Below are positions 1-5,754 of a stretch of 5,754 nt of DNA, one piece after another. Origin of the DNA: Chlamydiia bacterium (GTDB taxonomy: Bacteria; Chlamydiota; Chlamydiia; Chlamydiales; FEN-1388); the NCBI GenBank assembly GCA_023269335.1, contig JAHFTM010000138.1:1-5754 (forward strand), written 5' to 3'. The notes under the pieces are model-generated. The model ran no database searches and had not been told where the DNA came from. It worked only from the letters and a program-made list of their open reading frames with translations. Each line of letters opens with the position of its first letter. The stretch's first letter is position 1. The translations under genes and the position numbers were made by a program.

Positions 1-1
1 A

Positions 2-388
2 AGCCGACAAACCATGATCCTGAGAGCAGAAAATGGAGAATTCCCAGAAATCGCAAGAGAGCTTGCAACATGTTTCGTCTTCAATCCTGTTGTAAAAAAC
101 AATGTAGAAAAAATGTTTCTAGAAGTAGGTAAAGAAGCTTTTATCCGCCAAGAGACTGCCATGCTCCAAAGAGCTGAAAGCCACTCTGTCTTAGCACAAA
201 TTACTTGCCCTACTTTGGTGATCCATGCAGCACAAGATGCCATTTTTTCTCTTGAAGAGCAGCAAGAATTAACCACTCAGATAGGTCATCATGCACAGCT
301 TGCTGTAGTTGAAGATTCAGGACATATGAGCCCGCTTGAAAGACCTGAAAACATCACATCTCTTTTAAAAGCTTGGCTAACTCAGTAA
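2..388 (+). CDS. Alpha/beta hydrolase, C-terminal fragment (5' end outside window)
   Basis: This is the C-terminal ~129 residues of an alpha/beta-hydrolase-fold protein. The frame is open to the left edge (S-R-Q-T before the ATG at 14), and the residues read naturally as the family's cap or helical region, so I treat the ATG at 14 as internal. Numbering from that Met, PTLVIHAAQD (66-75) is the late core strand ending in the catalytic acid Asp75, and EDSGHMSPLERPE (100-112) carries the catalytic His104. This strand-Asp then SGHM-xx-ERPE pattern is typical of small serine hydrolases of the haloperoxidase/esterase or MhpC-like type. The nucleophile elbow (G-x-S-x-G) would lie upstream of the window. 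Substrate cannot be told from this part. The stop is TAA at 386-388. The gene is convergent with the minus-strand operon and so is not part of it. The family call is firm; the specific function is unknown. Confidence 0.85.
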   Translation, partial: SRQTMILRAENGEFPEIARELATCFVFNPVVKNNVEKMFLEVGKEAFIRQETAMLQRAESHSVLAQITCPTLVIHAAQDAIFSLEEQQELTTQIGHHAQLAVVEDSGHMSPLERPENITSLLKAWLTQ

Positions 389-435
389 ATCTGGCATATT
401 CCTTGAAATCATTCTATGCGTCAAATTCATCACGT
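389..435. other. Short convergent intergenic gap, no clear terminator
   Basis: This 47-bp gap separates the stop of the + strand hydrolase from the stop of the minus-strand barrel gene, so both transcripts should end at or near here. I looked on both strands for a GC-rich stem followed by a T run and found none. Termination may be Rho-dependent, or each transcript may run into its neighbour's 3' end. Confidence 0.5.
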
Positions 436-1308
436 CTAAAAAGTATAACCTACGTTTAAAATGAGCGAATAGTGATATTTCCTCTGATCGCCGAACAGAT
501 GCTGAACAACTGGCACACCAACTCCAAACTGCATAACGACACGCTCAGAGGAGGCCCAAAGAGAGGGAGTCATAAGGATCACATTGCCACCAGAATTTGG
601 ATCGCGCAAGCTTTGAATTTTATTTTTCCAACTATAAGTCCCATCAAACTCCATCATCCAGGCATAGATCCATTCCTTTGGACTTGGGATATGGCCACCA
701 AAACCAAATTGATACAAAAACTGCTCGCCAAATCGAGTCTCTCGGTGAGCTGTAGGCAGTAAAGCTCCATGAGAGGTAAATACAAACCAATCCGTCGTCA
801 TGTGGTTATATGTACCGCCAATAAAATAACTTGGCGCCCCAAAGCCTGTTGGGGGCTTTTTCTTACTTGAGCCAGTAGGAAAGGTCACATCTGCAACAAT
901 CGTTGCCTGATCGACAGATGTATAGGTGTTCTTTGTGTAAAAGATATATTCCAGTTGCAGAAGAACGTCTTCCTCTCCCCTTGAACGAAAAGAGCCATCT
1001 CGCAACAAAGGCGTGAATGGGACATTCAAAGTAGCTGTTAGGTTATTAGTAATTCCATAGATGACATAGGGAACAATGTCGCTTGTGCTTTTTTTCTTGC
1101 CCTTGAAATAATCTGCATGCACAAAAAGCTGTGTTTGCCCTTTATCGATGTTTGTTTGTCCAAAACTTACAAGAGGAGTGATTTGTTGCGCCGTAGGTAA
1201 GGCAAAATTGTCTACTGCTCGTGGCTCTTCTTCTTTGTTGGAAACAGCCCCATAGATGCTGTGAGTGGCACTCAAAAAACAAAGAAAGAAAATCAGGAAT
1301 TGCATCAC
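436..1308 (-). CDS. Secreted beta-barrel protein, putative outer-membrane transporter (MetA-pathway/PF13557-like)
   Basis: A 290-residue protein with no symbol I recognise. Residues 1-20 form a signal peptide (hydrophobic F-L-I-F-F-L-C-F-L stretch). Cys10 lies inside the hydrophobic core without a lipobox, so it is not a lipoprotein. The mature part has alternating polar/apolar strands with aromatic girdles, and includes YVIYGITNNLTATLNVPF (81-98), a pattern common to the 'putative MetA-pathway of phenol degradation' transporter family. It ends in NVGYTF with a C-terminal Phe, the usual outer-membrane barrel assembly signal. Likely location is therefore the outer membrane; substrate is unknown. 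The gene begins 4 bp after the nqrE stop, with the reading TAA-TAA-A-GTG-ATG. Either GTG (1306-1308) or ATG (1303-1305) could start it, differing by one residue. There is no strong Shine-Dalgarno, so translation probably depends on coupling to nqrE. The barrel call is fairly secure; the family assignment is inference from pattern memory. Confidence 0.75.
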   Translation of the reverse strand: MMQFLIFFLCFLSATHSIYGAVSNKEEEPRAVDNFALPTAQQITPLVSFGQTNIDKGQTQLFVHADYFKGKKKSTSDIVPYVIYGITNNLTATLNVPFTPLLRDGSFRSRGEEDVLLQLEYIFYTKNTYTSVDQATIVADVTFPTGSSKKKPPTGFGAPSYFIGGTYNHMTTDWFVFTSHGALLPTAHRETRFGEQFLYQFGFGGHIPSPKEWIYAWMMEFDGTYSWKNKIQSLRDPNSGGNVILMTPSLWASSERVVMQFGVGVPVVQHLFGDQRKYHYSLILNVGYTF

Positions 1309-1312
1309 TTTA

Positions 1313-2032
1313 TTACTTACTTGCTACTGGCGTTTTGGTCTCGTTGATAAGCTCAGTTTTGGTGGGTTCAGCAGTTCCTGATGGCCGTGAAAGGTTGATG
1401 CCAGTAAATCCCATAAAGGCCATCGACATAAAGCCTGTCATCACAAAAGTGATGCCCATACCACGAAAACTTGGGATGATGTTAGAGCTTGCTAGCTTTT
1501 CACGAATCGCTGCCATAAGGGCTATAGCTAACCACCAGCCTAGACCTGAACCGAAAACATAGATGAGGTTTGGAGTAAATGGATACTCACGGGCAACAGC
1601 AAAAAGGCAAGCTCCCAGAATAGCGCAGTTGACCGCGATTAAAGGTAAGTAAATCCCCAAAGTGCGATAAAGTGGCGGCGAAACTTTTTCAAGGATAATT
1701 TCAAGGATCTGAGTAAATGCGGCGATGACAGAAATAAAAAGTAAAAACTCCAAAAAATTTAAACTTACGGCTGAAGCATTAATCCCAAAAACACTCAGCC
1801 AGCTTAAACCACCCGGTCTTGTGACAAATTGATGCACAAACCAGTTTAGTACCCCTGAGATAGTGATCACAAAGACAACAGCTACACCAAGCCCATTGGC
1901 AGTTTTTAGCTTTGTAGAGCAGGCAAGATAAGTACACATGCCCAAAAAGTTAGTCAGGATAAAATTTTCAATAAAAACAGCCTGAATAAGAAGGCCTAAA
2001 AGATTTAACGACTCGTAATTCCCCATCCACAT
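1313..2032 (-). CDS. nqrE: Na+-translocating NADH:quinone reductase subunit E (NqrE)
   Basis: Integral membrane subunit of Na+-NQR, 239 residues, with about six membrane segments (roughly 10-36, 47-68, 90-116, 125-147, 155-178, 190-212). Family hallmarks are FLGMCTYLAC with Cys33 and PLIAVNCAILG with Cys136. These correspond to the two NqrE cysteines that, with two in NqrD, hold the intramembrane [2Fe-2S] cluster. Glu111 (TQILEIILEK) lies 25 residues before Cys136, the same spacing as the Na+-pathway Glu95 to Cys120 in Vibrio NqrE. The usual length is about 200; the excess is a few N-terminal residues and a hydrophilic tail (about 215-239, rich in Thr, Pro, Lys and Glu). The ATG at 2030-2032 is preceded by AGGA with 10 nt spacing inside the end of nqrD, which favours it over the in-frame ATG two codons later. 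There is a 2-bp gap after nqrD and a 4-bp gap before the barrel gene. Confidence 0.96.
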   Translation of the reverse strand: MWMGNYESLNLLGLLIQAVFIENFILTNFLGMCTYLACSTKLKTANGLGVAVVFVITISGVLNWFVHQFVTRPGGLSWLSVFGINASAVSLNFLEFLLFISVIAAFTQILEIILEKVSPPLYRTLGIYLPLIAVNCAILGACLFAVAREYPFTPNLIYVFGSGLGWWLAIALMAAIREKLASSNIIPSFRGMGITFVMTGFMSMAFMGFTGINLSRPSGTAEPTKTELINETKTPVASK

Positions 2033-2034
2033 AA

Positions 2035-2667
2035 CTATTTCTTCCTGCTATGGTACATATTCACAAAGCACACAAGTAAACCGATGATAAAAAATGCTGC
2101 TGGCGGTGTTACCATCAGCCCAAGGTTTTGGTAGCCATCTGGATGCGCAGCAGTTGCGTACCAGCTTTCAGGAATCACACGCATGCCTAAAAGCTCACCG
2201 AAGCCAAAAATCTCGCGTATAAAACCAATGATACAAAGAACAATAGCATAGCCAAGACCTGCTCCTAGGCCATCTAGAAAGGCTGGAAGTGGCCCTACAT
2301 TTTTTGCCATGCCCTCAGTTCTTCCCATAACGATACAGTTTGTAATGATCAGCCCCACATAGACAGACATTACTTTGGAGACAGAGAAAAAATAGGCCTG
2401 AAGAAATTGATCAATGATGATCACAAAAAGAGAGATAATAGCTAGCTGGGTGATCATCCGCACACTGTCAGGCGTAATGTGACGGAAGTAGGAAACAAAA
2501 AGCGAGCTAAAAGCTGTGACAAAGCTCACTGAAAGTCCCATGGTGATGGCTATAGAGAGGCGATTTGTCACACCCAAAGCCGAACAAATACCAAGGATTG
2601 CAATCAGCACCTGGTTTTGATTGAGAAGCTGATCTGTAAAGTACTGTCTAACTGGCGTAGCTTGCAT
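2035..2667 (-). CDS. nqrD: Na+-translocating NADH:quinone reductase subunit D (NqrD)
   Basis: Six-helix membrane subunit of Na+-NQR, 210 residues, the normal family length. It is an inverted-topology relative of NqrE and of RnfA/RnfE. The two cluster-binding cysteines are visible: Cys28 in [13 protein letters not shown] and Cys111 in [12 protein letters not shown]. Acidic residues at the positions implicated in Na+ movement in Vibrio are also present: Asp86 ([12 protein letters not shown]) and Asp132 ([14 protein letters not shown]). NqrD pairs with NqrE to form the [2Fe-2S] site that relays electrons from NqrF to the FMN of NqrC. The start at 2665-2667 is supported by a GGGGA Shine-Dalgarno 8 nt upstream, located in the last codons of nqrC, with only 3 bp between the nqrC stop and this ATG. 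No key residue is missing. Confidence 0.97.
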   Translation of the reverse strand: MQATPVRQYFTDQLLNQNQVLIAILGICSALGVTNRLSIAITMGLSVSFVTAFSSLFVSYFRHITPDSVRMITQLAIISLFVIIIDQFLQAYFFSVSKVMSVYVGLIITNCIVMGRTEGMAKNVGPLPAFLDGLGAGLGYAIVLCIIGFIREIFGFGELLGMRVIPESWYATAAHPDGYQNLGLMVTPPAAFFIIGLLVCFVNMYHSRKK

Positions 2668-2670
2668 GCG

Positions 2671-3576
2671 TTACTTCCCCGACGAATTATGTAAGCGAAT
2701 AAAAAATGGTCTGTAAGGCGTTAAGGTGTCTTTATAAGCACGTGTCACCCCATTGCCAGTAAGTGTTGCTCCAGCCATCCCATCAACTGCACTTTCAGCT
2801 TTAGGCGATGAGCCAAGCACATCTTTTACCTTGCCTCGAACAACAGTGATACCAATCGGGCTTGTTTGAAAATCTGTACCACCTGTTGAATCTGGCTGAA
2901 AAATTTTCTTTCCAGGGAAGAGACTTTGCCAGGGAGCATCGGCGATATTGGCACCTAGTCCCGGAGTCTCTTTTTGCTCATACCAAGAAATACCTATCAC
3001 GTCATCGCCGTTTGGCTTGATGGCTATGTAGCCGTAGATATAATCCCAAAGCCCAAAACCGGAAACTGGAATGATATAGCCTACTGGCTTTTCCTGACCA
3101 TTTACACTGTTCTTGTCCGGATTTGGCAAAATTTCATAGACAAGCTTTAAAGGTAAGTTGGCATAGCCCTTCTTTTTGAAGTCAGCAATGTACTCATCAA
3201 TATTGATTTTCTCTTCTTCAAAAGTATGTTTTTTGCCCTGATTGTCAACTAAAAAAGGCCTGATGCGTGCACGCACTACATCCATGATCTCGCTTTTTGT
3301 CGGTTCATGATTTGGCGCTCCCACCTCCAAAGCGCCATCACCTGCGTATCTGGCAAGCACATACCTGTTATTTTCCGGTAGCTGGAAGTAGCCCATGTTA
3401 TTATAAATTTGAGCTGCGACCAGCATCTCTTTACTGCGATCTAACTCTTTGGCCTCTTCTTGCGGGACCTTAAGAGCAGATGCAAGCAGCGACAAAATGA
3501 GCGCGCACACAAAACTTAAGACTATCATAAAAATGATTGTCGACTTATCAGAAAAAGATCTCCTAGGCACTGACAT
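2671..3576 (-). CDS. nqrC: Na+-translocating NADH:quinone reductase subunit C (NqrC), covalent-FMN subunit
   Basis: A single-anchor subunit of Na+-NQR, 301 residues: one N-terminal membrane helix (about 13-34) and a large periplasmic FMN-binding domain. Recognisable parts in order are G-x-GLWDYIYGYIAI (173-186), the YEQKETPGLGANI segment (199-211), and the flavin attachment site DGMAGATLTGNG (265-276). In this family FMN is joined through a phosphodiester to the Thr after GA, which here is Thr271. The residue before GAT, usually Ser or Thr, is Ala268. It is somewhat longer than the ~260 residues of Vibrio NqrC, mostly in the region around 105-165. The start at 3574-3576 has a good AGGAG Shine-Dalgarno (3585-3589 on the + strand) at 8 nt spacing. 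The first codons overlap the end of nqrB by 14 bp in another frame, a sign of coupled translation. FMN attachment needs ApbE, which is not encoded here. Confidence 0.96.
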   Translation of the reverse strand: MSVPRRSFSDKSTIIFMIVLSFVCALILSLLASALKVPQEEAKELDRSKEMLVAAQIYNNMGYFQLPENNRYVLARYAGDGALEVGAPNHEPTKSEIMDVVRARIRPFLVDNQGKKHTFEEEKINIDEYIADFKKKGYANLPLKLVYEILPNPDKNSVNGQEKPVGYIIPVSGFGLWDYIYGYIAIKPNGDDVIGISWYEQKETPGLGANIADAPWQSLFPGKKIFQPDSTGGTDFQTSPIGITVVRGKVKDVLGSSPKAESAVDGMAGATLTGNGVTRAYKDTLTPYRPFFIRLHNSSGK

Positions 3577-5152
3577 ACGTAGTACTCCTAGCTACAGATT
3601 TTTTCCTATTGGCAAACTTCCTATAGGCAACTGATGCATAATGGTCGAAAAGAGGGGCAAAAACATTACCTGTCAAGATAGCCAGCATAACCCCTTCAGG
3701 ATACGCGGGATTGATGTAACGGATGAAGACGGCAATGCAACCGATGAAAAACCCATAGACCCAACGTGCCAATTTTAAAGAAGCTGATGAGACAGGATCT
3801 GTTGCCATAAAGACAGCACCAAAGGCAAGGCCGCCTAGAAGCAGATGTTTGTATGCTGGGAAGCCTAAGATCGCCGGATTCCACGCTCCATGATCGGCTC
3901 CTGTAAAGTGGGCAAAAAACTCAAAGCTAAAGGCTGTGCAAAAAGCCCCTAAGATCATAGCGAGCATCACTCTCCAAGAGCCGATGCGCGTGTAAATCAG
4001 AAGAAAAGCACCTAAGAGGCAAGCCAAAATGGAGGTCTCGCCAAGTGAGCCTAGCTTATTTCCTAAAAAGAAATTCCAGTCTGTTTGAATGCCTTGCTCA
4101 TATTGTAGGCCTGCAAAGCGATAAGCGTTGTCATAGGCATCGGGAGAAAGACCAAGGCCTCCTGTATCTACAGAGGCAGTAATAAAGCTTTTTAGCTGAT
4201 CTGGCTGAAGATGCCCTAAAACTCCTTTTGCTTCTGTTCCTGCTTTATGTGCTAGATCCACCGCTGCAGATGACCACTTTTCAAACTGCTTTTGAATGAC
4301 CGGCATCGTCGAAATTTCAGTTGTGATGTTTTGCATATTAGTAGCAATAGCATCTACATGCACGCGCTTGACATCAAAACCAATGCTGAACTTTGCAAGT
4401 GATGTAGCCTGTGTATACCCATCAATCGGGCCTAAATGTGCATCCTGATTCATTTTAAGAAGGCTTTCTCGAATTATTGTTGGGTTTGTGCCCACCCACA
4501 CATCGCCTGACATTTGCGCAGGAAAAGTAAAGAACAGAAAAGCGCGACAAGCAAGTGCCGGATTAATGATATTCATCCCCGTACCGCCAAAAAGTTCTTT
4601 TGCTAAAATAACCCCTGCCGCAACCCCAAAAGCAACCATCCAAAAAGGAATTGTAGGCGGCAAAATGAGAGCATAAAGCATGCCGGTAACTAAAAATCCT
4701 TCAGCGATGTCATGATTACGTACGCAGGCAAAAATACCCTCGCAAAGACCCCCTACAGCATAAGAGATAACCATAACAGGAAGAAAAGCACCCGCTCCGT
4801 AAAGAAGTATCGTTTTATAACGACCATCTTTGATAGCAAAATCAAAGTAGCCTGATAGTGAGTGGCAGCTTGAAAGAAACTCATTCATCAAGTGATAGTC
4901 ACCACTTGCATAGACAAATTTTTGCATTCCCGTATTCCAAATGGCCATCAAGATGCAGGGAATAAGAGCAAAAACCACCAGTACCATCCAGCGCTTTAAA
5001 TCTACAGCATCGCGGATATGAGGCGCTTTTTTAGTAAGATTTGGAGCTTCGTACAAAAAGGTATCCATCGCTGAAAAAAGCGGATGTAGTTTGTGAAATG
5101 GCTTCCCCTCTTTTGTGTACTCACTTATTTGATCGAGAAATTTTCTCAGCAT
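3563..5152 (-). CDS. nqrB: Na+-translocating NADH:quinone reductase subunit B (NqrB), covalent-FMN membrane subunit
   Basis: Main Na+-channel and quinone-side subunit, 529 residues from the ATG at 5150-5152. A TTG two codons upstream (5156-5158) extends the frame to 531 residues, but it directly abuts the AGG Shine-Dalgarno, so the ATG is chosen. Numbering from that ATG: GGLCEGIFACVRNHDIAEGF has Glu138; FGGTGMNIINPALACRAF and AQMSGD follow; the flavin site DGYTQAT has Thr250 as the FMN acceptor; MATDPVSSASL has Asp452; LFDHYASVAY has Asp503. Glu138, Asp452 and Asp503 match Vibrio Glu144, Asp346 and Asp397, linked to Na+ uptake or release. The protein is over 100 residues longer than the 415-residue Vibrio NqrB. 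The excess falls around 219-240 and in a soluble stretch around 255-345, consistent with the long NqrB of chlamydiae. First gene of the operon. Confidence 0.97.
   Translation of the reverse strand: MLRKFLDQISEYTKEGKPFHKLHPLFSAMDTFLYEAPNLTKKAPHIRDAVDLKRWMVLVVFALIPCILMAIWNTGMQKFVYASGDYHLMNEFLSSCHSLSGYFDFAIKDGRYKTILLYGAGAFLPVMVISYAVGGLCEGIFACVRNHDIAEGFLVTGMLYALILPPTIPFWMVAFGVAAGVILAKELFGGTGMNIINPALACRAFLFFTFPAQMSGDVWVGTNPTIIRESLLKMNQDAHLGPIDGYTQATSLAKFSIGFDVKRVHVDAIATNMQNITTEISTMPVIQKQFEKWSSAAVDLAHKAGTEAKGVLGHLQPDQLKSFITASVDTGGLGLSPDAYDNAYRFAGLQYEQGIQTDWNFFLGNKLGSLGETSILACLLGAFLLIYTRIGSWRVMLAMILGAFCTAFSFEFFAHFTGADHGAWNPAILGFPAYKHLLLGGLAFGAVFMATDPVSSASLKLARWVYGFFIGCIAVFIRYINPAYPEGVMLAILTGNVFAPLFDHYASVAYRKFANRKKSVARSTTYVSA
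3603..3632 (-). repeat. Imperfect 15-bp tandem duplication in the 3' end of nqrB
   Basis: Two adjacent 15-bp units (3603-3617 and 3618-3632) are identical at 12 of 15 positions. In frame they encode the successive pentapeptides VAYRK and FANRK in the cytoplasmic C-terminal tail of NqrB. The tail lies beyond the conserved Asp503 segment and is variable in the family, so this looks like a small local duplication tolerated there. Confidence 0.6.
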
Positions 5153-5157
5153 TAGCA

Positions 5158-5162
5158 ACCTA
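5158..5162 (-). promoter_or_regulatory. Ribosome binding site of nqrB (decides the start)
   Basis: Read on the minus strand this is TAGGT, a short Shine-Dalgarno core (AGG) with 6 nt before the ATG at 5150-5152. The alternative TTG start begins immediately after AGG, which leaves no spacing. The ATG is therefore the likely initiation codon. The match is short, so the evidence is moderate. Confidence 0.55.
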
Positions 5163-5318
5163 GGTTACGTAAATGTTCGGGTGTCTTGCTACTCCACTTC
5201 GGCTGCAGCGCACCATACTTGTGCGTCAGAGTGAGAATTGCAATTCCCTCTTTATTTCAAATGTAGCTAGAATATAGCTGAATTTTCCAAGAAAAGGAAA
5301 TAGGAAAAACATCGCGCT
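5163..5318. promoter_or_regulatory. Divergent intergenic region between nqrB and comF, carrying both promoters
   Basis: This is the only non-coding stretch of any size in the window and must hold the start signals for both directions. For comF (+), TAGAAT at 5268-5273 is a plausible -10 giving a leader of about 40 nt, but no clear -35 lies 16-18 bp upstream. For nqrB (-) there are two candidates. One is a TATATT -10 (5271-5276) with a poor TTCCTT -35 (5294-5299) at 17 bp. The other is TTGCAA (5238-5243) with AAGTAT (5215-5220) at 17 bp. All are weak matches to the housekeeping consensus, as is common in chlamydiae. A short inverted repeat (CGCAC/GTGCG, 5209-5225) overlaps the second candidate. 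No tRNA, riboswitch or small gene was recognised here. Confidence 0.4.
5235..5246. promoter_or_regulatory. 12-bp perfect palindrome, possible operator
   Basis: GAATTGCAATTC is a perfect two-fold palindrome near the middle of the divergent intergenic region, about 80 bp from each start codon. It overlaps one of the candidate -35 elements for nqrB. Position and symmetry are compatible with a dimeric repressor or activator site controlling one or both directions. A single 12-bp palindrome in a region this size can occur by chance (a few per cent), so function is only suggested. Confidence 0.25.
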
Positions 5319-5754
5319 ATGAAAAACATACTGCAAGTTTTGAAAAACCTGGCTTTCCCCCTTTTTTGCAGCCACTGTCAAAAACCCACGACACATTCTT
5401 GGCCAGTTCTTTGTGAAACCTGCTTTTCTAGTCTTGAACTCATCGATATTCGTTTTCGCTGCCCCTTTTGCTTTTCAGATGAAATTTCAGGTTCAGAAAA
5501 AAGAAAAAAAACATGCAAATGCTGCTCGCACAAAGAGCTCAGCACAGACTATATTGCCTCCGCCTTTGAGTATGAGGGACCTGCTAAAAGCCTTGTGAGA
5601 GAACTGAAGTTCAAAGACAGGCCCTATCTCGCTAAGAGCTTAGCCTCTTTTCTGCTCTTGCAGCTTGAAAAGCTGAACTGGCCACTTCCTGACCTGATCA
5701 CTTTTGTGCCGCAAAGCTTCTCAAAGCGGTTAGATCGTGGTTACAATCAAAGCG
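5319..5754 (+). CDS. comF: ComF family protein (amidophosphoribosyltransferase-like), 3' end outside window
   Basis: The first 145 residues of a ComF-type protein, still open at the right edge. An N-terminal zinc-finger region shows paired cysteines: CSHC (17-20) with CETC (32-35), and CPFC (48-51) with C-K-C-C (66-69). Next comes the start of the phosphoribosyltransferase fold, with FEYEGPAKSLVRELKFKD (83-100) and FVPQSFSKRLDRGYNQS (129-145), the latter matching the family's V-P-x-P...K-R-x-x-R-G-[FY]-N-Q-[SA] signature. The PRPP-binding loop would be beyond the window. In Gram-positive bacteria ComF assists uptake of single-stranded DNA in transformation; in many other bacteria the role is less clear. 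The ATG at 5319 is the only usable start, since an in-frame TAG lies at 5301-5303. The nearest Shine-Dalgarno, AGGA at 5302-5305, is rather far (13 nt). Divergent from the nqr operon and functionally unrelated as far as is known. Confidence 0.9.
   Translation, partial: MKNILQVLKNLAFPLFCSHCQKPTTHSWPVLCETCFSSLELIDIRFRCPFCFSDEISGSEKRKKTCKCCSHKELSTDYIASAFEYEGPAKSLVRELKFKDRPYLAKSLASFLLLQLEKLNWPLPDLITFVPQSFSKRLDRGYNQS

Noticed and set aside
472..762. Open frame of 96 codons on the + strand
   Set aside because: Lies wholly antisense to the barrel gene, which has a signal peptide and a barrel pattern; the product resembles no family and has no ribosome binding site.
1221..1562. Open frame of 113 codons on the + strand across the nqrE/barrel junction
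   Set aside because: Antisense to two supported genes; composition is what the complement of membrane-protein codons gives.
1687..1708. 10-bp direct repeat (TTTCAAGGAT twice, 12 bp apart)
   Set aside because: Falls inside nqrE where the protein reads ILEIILE; the repeat follows from the repeated Ile-Leu-Glu codons of a conserved helix.
3449..3634. Open frame of 61 codons on the + strand at the nqrB/nqrC overlap
   Set aside because: Antisense to two well-supported genes and no recognisable motif.
3696..3884. Open frame of 62 codons on the minus strand inside nqrB
   Set aside because: Out-of-frame shadow of a highly conserved part of NqrB (MATDPVSS region).
4488..4676. Open frame of 62 codons on the + strand opposite nqrB
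   Set aside because: Antisense shadow of the conserved FGGTG...NPAL segment of NqrB.
5163..5230. Possible tRNA or small structured RNA in the intergenic region (ends in CACCA, several short inverted pairs)
   Set aside because: No T-loop GTTCGA-type box, no acceptor stem pairing and no clover-leaf could be built on either strand.
5413..5598. Open frame of 61 codons on the + strand
   Set aside because: Overlaps the ComF frame, which has paired zinc-binding cysteines and the phosphoribosyltransferase signature; this one has neither.

Overview
The window looks like chromosomal DNA from a member of the Chlamydiae, probably one of the environmental 'chlamydia-like' families (Parachlamydiaceae, Waddliaceae or relatives). 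I infer this from three things. The Na+-NQR genes appear as an isolated nqrB-C-D-E block, with nqrA and nqrF absent from the flanks. NqrB and NqrE are longer than the usual proteobacterial proteins. Several sequence details, such as the MW... start and C-terminal tail of NqrE, match chlamydial homologues as I remember them. No database search was possible, so genus is not assigned. Base composition, sampled by hand on a few lines, is about 40-48% GC, and nothing stands out as foreign.

Layout. On the + strand, 1-388 is the C-terminal part of an alpha/beta hydrolase whose start lies outside the window. It converges, across a 47-bp gap with no convincing terminator, on a minus-strand block that runs from 5152 down to 436. 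In transcription order that block is nqrB, nqrC, nqrD, nqrE and a gene for a secreted, probably outer-membrane beta-barrel protein. The first pair overlaps by 14 bp and the other gaps are 2-4 bp, so all five are probably one translationally coupled operon. A 166-bp divergent intergenic region (5153-5318) separates nqrB from a + strand comF-family gene, which begins at 5319 and runs off the right edge.

How the genes work together. NqrB, C, D and E are the membrane and FMN-carrying subunits of the Na+-translocating NADH:quinone oxidoreductase. Electrons from NADH enter through NqrF (not here), pass through the NqrD/NqrE iron-sulfur site and the covalent FMNs of NqrC and NqrB, and reach the quinone while Na+ is exported. 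NqrA and NqrF, and the flavin transferase ApbE that attaches the FMNs, must be encoded elsewhere. The barrel gene at the operon's end has no known role in the complex. ComF belongs to DNA uptake or nucleotide-related metabolism and is simply the divergent neighbour.

I see no mobile element, CRISPR array, tRNA, rRNA or clear new system. The points most worth a second look are the barrel gene coupled to nqrE, the large soluble insertion in NqrB, and the variant flavinylation motifs in NqrB and NqrC.
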